Part shown: positions 4,716-8,021 of the stretch, piece by piece
How positions within the stretch are numbered: position 1 is the first letter of the stretch
How the letters are laid out: every line of letters begins with the position of its first letter
From: JANRIC01 sp033765345
Lineage (GTDB): Bacteria; Bacteroidota; Bacteroidia; Cytophagales; Microscillaceae
DNA length: 8,021 bases
Direction: 5' to 3'
Assembly (NCBI GenBank): GCA_033765345.1
Contig: JANRIC010000205.1
Span: 1 to 8,021 of the forward strand
Position numbers and translations under genes: made by a program
Notes under the pieces: model-generated
What the model was told of the DNA's origin: nothing
Databases searched by the model: none
Seen by the model: the letters and a program-made list of their open reading frames with translations, nothing else

Positions 4716-6665
4716 TAATACAGAAAGTTTTTTGGTTAAGCCAAAATCTTTGTATTGGAATCTCAAGAAATAAATACCATTGGAAAGAGACTTCAAAGGC
4801 AGTTGAAATGTCGAGTTTGGCTTCAACCAACTTTGTAACACTTGCCCCGATGAGGAGTACAAGGTAATACTTTGTACTGCGGGTGCGGTTTCACTCATTT
4901 CAATCTGGGCAAAGTCCTGCCCCGGATTCGGAAAAATCTTAATTTGTGGTTTGAGTCCGGGAGTGTCTTCTAGGTCTGTCACCAGATTAAAACCCGAAAT
5001 CATCCGAAAATTAGGGTCAAAATCAATTCCCTTGACAGAAAAAGGCATTTTTAATACAAACTCCTGCCCTGAAAAATGGTGATCCAGGCGTACTAAAGAA
5101 TCCTTGGATTGACCACGAATAAGAATCTCAAGCGGCATCTCAAAAAAATCAACAGAAGGGTGCGAAGTAATTTGTGTAATACTCAGCCTAAGAGTATCAC
5201 TAGTTTGTGACCAATGAAGCGTATACGTAGGATACCCTTCCCCTTTGTACCAATCTTCAAAAAACTCATCGAGGTCTTGTCCACTTTGAGCCTCCAGGTG
5301 CTCTACCAAATCTTGGGTAAGGGCATAGCCATAAGCCAGGGTGCTGTTGTGAAGGTAATTGCGAATGGCTTGGAAAAAATCTTCATCGCCTAGTTTCCAG
5401 CGTAGCATGTGGAGCAGCATCGCCCCCTTTTCGTAACTGGTTCGAAATCTAAAGATTCGGTCAATATCTGTTGTATCTTCCACCCATACGCTTCCACCAG
5501 GGAGCGTTGTGATTGAGTTGATCCGGTTTTGAAGCCAGGTTTGCGGGTTTTGTTCACCAATTCCTTGTTCGTTGGTCAGGTACTCTGCATACGTAGCAAA
5601 ACCCTCGTTGAGCCAAATATCCTGCCAGCTTCCACAGGTAATTTTATTGCCAAACCACTGATGCGCCAGTTCGTGGGCTTGTAAAAACTCAGGGAAAGCC
5701 ACCATAAAGCTCATGGTTTGATGCTCCATGCCTCCTCCAAGGAGAAATTGAGCGTGCCCGTATTTTTCTTGGGCAAATGGATAAAGCCCAAACAGGCTGT
5801 TGAATAATTGCATCTGATCCACGGTCACTCGGGTATCTTCGGAAGCAGAAGCCAGATTTTGTGGGAAAACATAATTTAAGACCTCCAGAGAATCGCCATT
5901 TTCCAAGGGCACATAGTCAGAATAAAAGGCGTAATTGGTCACACTGAGTGCTATCAGATAAGCGGTGATGGGGTAGCGATGTTTCCAGTGATAAATTTTA
6001 TCTGTGCCCTCGGTCTGTTCGCTGACCAATACCCCGTTGGAGGCGGCACGATAGGCTTCAGGCGTACGAATAAAAATATCTACAGAATCAATTTTATCAT
6101 TCAAGTCTTGCTTACAAGGCCACCATTCTTTGGCACCATAAGGTTCGGAGAGCGTAGAAATGATCGGGCCAGACTGGTGCGTGCTTTGATTGAAGGTGAA
6201 ATTTGAAATCGGAATACCTTCATAGCTAATCTCTATGGAGTCTAGCAGCCCCGCACTGAGTGCATTGGGCAAGGTAATTTGCAGCAAATCATTGGCTGTG
6301 AGTATGTGGCTCAGACTCTGACCGTGATACATGACTTCATTTACCTGCATATTGGCATAGAGGTCAAAATTGATTTGTTGGAAATCAGGCGTATTCACAA
6401 TAAAATAAGAGGTAACCTTGCCACTGATAAATCTTTGATTGGGATTGACTGTCCATTCCAAGCGATGGTATTTAAGGTCATAATTTGTAGTAAAGCTTTT
6501 GGCGGGGGTTTTTAATCGGGCTAGAGATCGGGATTTTTCCCATTGTGCGTGATGGAAGGCATCTTTACAGAGAGGGTTTTCTTGCGAAAATCCCCTTTGT
6601 GGATACCCGATTGTCCATATGGCAAAAATTAAAAAAATGTATTTTATCCTGCGAGCTGTTTCCAT
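4710..6665 (-). CDS. Secreted M1-family zinc metallo-aminopeptidase with T9SS sorting domain
   Basis: This 651-residue peptidase of the M1 (gluzincin) family should cleave N-terminal residues from peptides. Residues 1-28 form a signal peptide (IFLIFAIWTIG, cleavage near GFSQ|EN). The N-terminal beta domain spans about 55-245. The zinc site is HELAH at 331-335 (His331, Glu332, His335) followed 19 residues later by Glu354 in NEGFATY. The catalytic Tyr is Tyr411 in YEKG. The exopeptidase motif reads GGMEH at 311-315, with His where the textbook motif has Asn. Residues about 574-651 form a type-A T9SS sorting domain: PNPGQDF, a conserved beta core, SNGIYFLRF and a final KKLSVLK. The protein should therefore cross the outer membrane by the type IX system and be released or surface-attached. 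Length is normal for the short bacterial M1 type plus sorting domain. It is the last gene of the leftward operon, 12 nt after its neighbour. Confidence 0.95.
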   Translation of the reverse strand: METARRIKYIFLIFAIWTIGYPQRGFSQENPLCKDAFHHAQWEKSRSLARLKTPAKSFTTNYDLKYHRLEWTVNPNQRFISGKVTSYFIVNTPDFQQINFDLYANMQVNEVMYHGQSLSHILTANDLLQITLPNALSAGLLDSIEISYEGIPISNFTFNQSTHQSGPIISTLSEPYGAKEWWPCKQDLNDKIDSVDIFIRTPEAYRAASNGVLVSEQTEGTDKIYHWKHRYPITAYLIALSVTNYAFYSDYVPLENGDSLEVLNYVFPQNLASASEDTRVTVDQMQLFNSLFGLYPFAQEKYGHAQFLLGGGMEHQTMSFMVAFPEFLQAHELAHQWFGNKITCGSWQDIWLNEGFATYAEYLTNEQGIGEQNPQTWLQNRINSITTLPGGSVWVEDTTDIDRIFRFRTSYEKGAMLLHMLRWKLGDEDFFQAIRNYLHNSTLAYGYALTQDLVEHLEAQSGQDLDEFFEDWYKGEGYPTYTLHWSQTSDTLRLSITQITSHPSVDFFEMPLEILIRGQSKDSLVRLDHHFSGQEFVLKMPFSVKGIDFDPNFRMISGFNLVTDLEDTPGLKPQIKIFPNPGQDFAQIEMSETAPAVQSITLYSSSGQVLQSWLKPNSTFQLPLKSLSNGIYFLRFQYKDFGLTKKLSVLK

Positions 6666-6677
6666 ACATAAAAAAGA

Positions 6678-7196
6678 TTAGCGAAATATTCTAAGGATCG
6701 AGTGATCTCCCTCGATTCGGTTTACGATAGAGTTCACAAAAACCTTAAGTTTTCGTGTGTCTCCGACAGTAAAGGAAACCGTTCTTCCTTCCTGATAGTT
6801 CAGTTGTCTGTCAGTGCCTTCATAAGATTTTTCCTGTAGTTTTTTATTCAGGATTTTATCAATTTGAGACAAATCCTTTTCAAATTGGCCGATGACTTCA
6901 CAAGCATTTTTCAGGCCTAGAAGTGCTGTCACGGTTTCTTGTTGGTCGGCAATTTCGGTAAGTACTTCTGAGTTTTGATCATAAAGTACTTCACCGCAAT
7001 AGCCCTGAAATTCTTTAGCCCAGTCATAAAATATAAAACTGCTATCCAACACTTGGCTAGTGGGGGCATGTTTTTGAATGCATGCTTTGACTGCGGCATT
7101 GAGGCTATCTATGGTTGCTTGTTTATTTTGGGCTAGTATGAGAAAATAATTGGATGAGAAAAGAATCAAAGTTAGCGTTAATATTCTGATGATCAT
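6678..7196 (-). CDS. Secreted protein, tandem paralogue 3 of an unnamed family
   Basis: This 172-residue protein has a signal peptide (hydrophobic 3-20, cleavage near LILA|QN at 22/23), so it is exported. No known domain is recognised. It shares a layout with the two genes upstream: VKACI (Cys39), FIFYDW (Trp59), then LKNACE (Cys99) leading a helix QFEKDLSQIDKIL. Compared with its neighbour at 7201-7713, Cys39 and Cys99 align with Cys34 and Cys97, suggesting a conserved disulfide; Cys67 is extra. Its end, SILRIFR, resembles the VIIRIL end of the partial gene at the right edge. The C-terminal third (about 118-160) is more beta-like than in the neighbour. It starts at ATG 7196, 4 nt after the preceding stop, and lies 12 nt before the M1 peptidase gene. 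A periplasmic or surface role is inferred; the function is unknown. Confidence 0.85.
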   Translation of the reverse strand: MIIRILTLTLILFSSNYFLILAQNKQATIDSLNAAVKACIQKHAPTSQVLDSSFIFYDWAKEFQGYCGEVLYDQNSEVLTEIADQQETVTALLGLKNACEVIGQFEKDLSQIDKILNKKLQEKSYEGTDRQLNYQEGRTVSFTVGDTRKLKVFVNSIVNRIEGDHSILRIFR

Positions 7197-7200
7197 AGAG

Positions 7201-7713
7201 TTATTTATTTTTTAAAATTTTTTTTACCTCTTCGGCAGCGGCTTTTAGTTTTTTAGCGGCAGCTCTGGGTAGGCTCATGGTTTCGAGTTCGTCTTCTTCT
7301 CCAAAGAGATTCGAGTTATTATTTTGAGGGTCTTTTTTGTAGGTTTCCACTTCTTTTTTTTCCTGATAGATGGTTTTCATCTCATTTAGTGCTGTTTTTA
7401 CTTTTGAGTCACTCAGGAATTCACAATTTTCGCTGAGTAGAATCAGGTCGTCGAGTTCGGATTCCATTTTTAGGATGGCCACTACGCTTGGTCCGCCGCC
7501 TGTTCCAGTAGATTCCTGAATTTGCTCACTCAGCTCAATCATACGCCCAAGCCAATGGCCTATGCTGAAATTTTTGGGTAATGATTTAATTTCCTCAGTG
7601 CTTTCGTCGATACATTTCTGTACGGGGCGATCTATTCGGGGATCACTTTGAGCTGAAGATACCCAGGGTAGCCCCACCAATAAAAAAACAACAAAACAGT
7701 TAAAATTTTTCAT
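7201..7713 (-). CDS. Secreted protein, tandem paralogue 2 of an unnamed family
   Basis: This 170-residue protein has a signal peptide (FVVFLLVGLPWVSSA, cleavage near SSA|QS at 21/22). The mature part has VQKCI (Cys34), FSIGHW (Trp54), a Gly/Thr-rich linker (TGTGGG, 69-74), a helix ending LLSENCEFL (Cys97) and EMKTIYQE. Then come an acidic linker LFGEEDELETM and a final Lys/Ala/Glu amphipathic helix (about 149-170). The pieces NCE, (I/M)..IYQE and LF(G)E(E/D)(D/E) also occur in the same order in the partial gene to the right, so the two are paralogues by direct comparison. The two Cys may form a disulfide. The gap to the partial gene is 14 nt and to the next gene 4 nt. Function unknown; the all-helical, charged character could suit a binding or scaffold role. 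Confidence 0.85.
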   Translation of the reverse strand: MKNFNCFVVFLLVGLPWVSSAQSDPRIDRPVQKCIDESTEEIKSLPKNFSIGHWLGRMIELSEQIQESTGTGGGPSVVAILKMESELDDLILLSENCEFLSDSKVKTALNEMKTIYQEKKEVETYKKDPQNNNSNLFGEEDELETMSLPRAAAKKLKAAAEEVKKILKNK

Positions 7714-7727
7714 AAGTGTATATATTT

Positions 7728-8021
7728 TTAGAGAATTCGGATAATTACACGAGTGATATTTAGTTTTTTTCTAAGTTTATCCAGTCTTTTGACCAGTTCT
7801 TCCACGTCTCCTGTGTCCATCGAGGCTTTTACTTCATCGTCTTCAAAAAGTCCGGTGCTTTCTGTACCTTCTTCATAAGTAATTTCTTCCTGATAGATTT
7901 TGTGGATATCTTCCATTTCGGGGGCAATGCTTTTGAGAGCCTCACAGTTTTGTACAAGAGCAAACAAGGCTTCTACCCTTTTTTTCTCGATGGCAATTTT
8001 AGACACGTGCTCGGCGCTAAG
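7728..8021 (-). CDS. Tandem paralogue 1, 5' end outside the window
   Basis: The frame is open to the right edge. It reads LSAEHV before a GTG at 8006, which is very likely internal because the family members have a signal peptide and about 75 residues before this point. Numbering from that GTG, it shows LVQNCEAL (Cys21), EMEDIHKIYQEE, an acidic stretch with LFEDDEV (53-59), a charged helix VEELVKRLDKLRKKL and the end VIIRIL. It aligns without large gaps to residues about 77-170 of the neighbouring protein. It is the first visible gene of the leftward operon, and the promoter lies beyond the window. Confidence 0.75.
   Translation of the reverse strand, partial: LSAEHVSKIAIEKKRVEALFALVQNCEALKSIAPEMEDIHKIYQEEITYEEGTESTGLFEDDEVKASMDTGDVEELVKRLDKLRKKLNITRVIIRIL

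Noticed and set aside
5979..6515. Two rightward frames inside the M1 peptidase gene
   Set aside because: Shadows of a gene with intact catalytic motifs on the opposite strand.

Overview
The window looks like chromosomal DNA of a gliding or marine-type Bacteroidota (Cytophagia/Flammeovirgaceae-like, by inference). Four things point there. A secreted M1 peptidase ends in a type IX secretion (T9SS) sorting domain. The Rhs core has the HYYPFGLNI...EKEENFGLNWM wording typical of that phylum. The start codons have no Shine-Dalgarno and sit behind A/T-rich leaders. A DUF418 membrane protein is present. No rRNA, tRNA, CRISPR array or transposase gene was seen.

Bases 1-286 hold no convincing gene. 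They contain a strong intrinsic terminator (96-139) inside a cluster of short perfect palindromes, including a REP-like AGTGCC-A-GGCACT. Bases 287-1999, read leftward, form an orphan Rhs tip module: the last ~90 codons of an Rhs core, cut off abruptly at its upstream side, then an unrecognised ~256-residue variable C-terminus, then 18 nt further on a small AT-rich lipoprotein gene that is the candidate immunity gene. GC content drops stepwise from core to tip to lipoprotein gene, as expected for a horizontally shuffled polymorphic-toxin cassette.

Bases 2000-2686 are non-coding and strikingly repetitive. They hold small hairpins, two arrays of exactly four 21-bp units each (2239-2322 and 2410-2493), duplicated blocks carrying C7/C8 tracts, and a 14-bp inverted repeat (2491-2554). 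A rightward DUF418 membrane protein (2687-3916) follows, then a 13-bp inverted repeat and a terminator. Next is a rightward 182-residue protein of unknown function (4157-4705), which meets the leftward operon tail to tail across only 4 bases.

Bases 4710-8021 are a compact leftward operon entering from beyond the right edge. Three consecutive genes encode divergent paralogues of a small Cys-containing protein family; the two complete ones have signal peptides. The last gene is a T9SS-exported M1 metallopeptidase. Gaps of 14, 4 and 12 nt imply one transcript whose promoter lies outside the window. The new-biology candidates are the Rhs-tip/lipoprotein pair, the tandem paralogue family next to a secreted peptidase, and the 21-bp repeat arrays.
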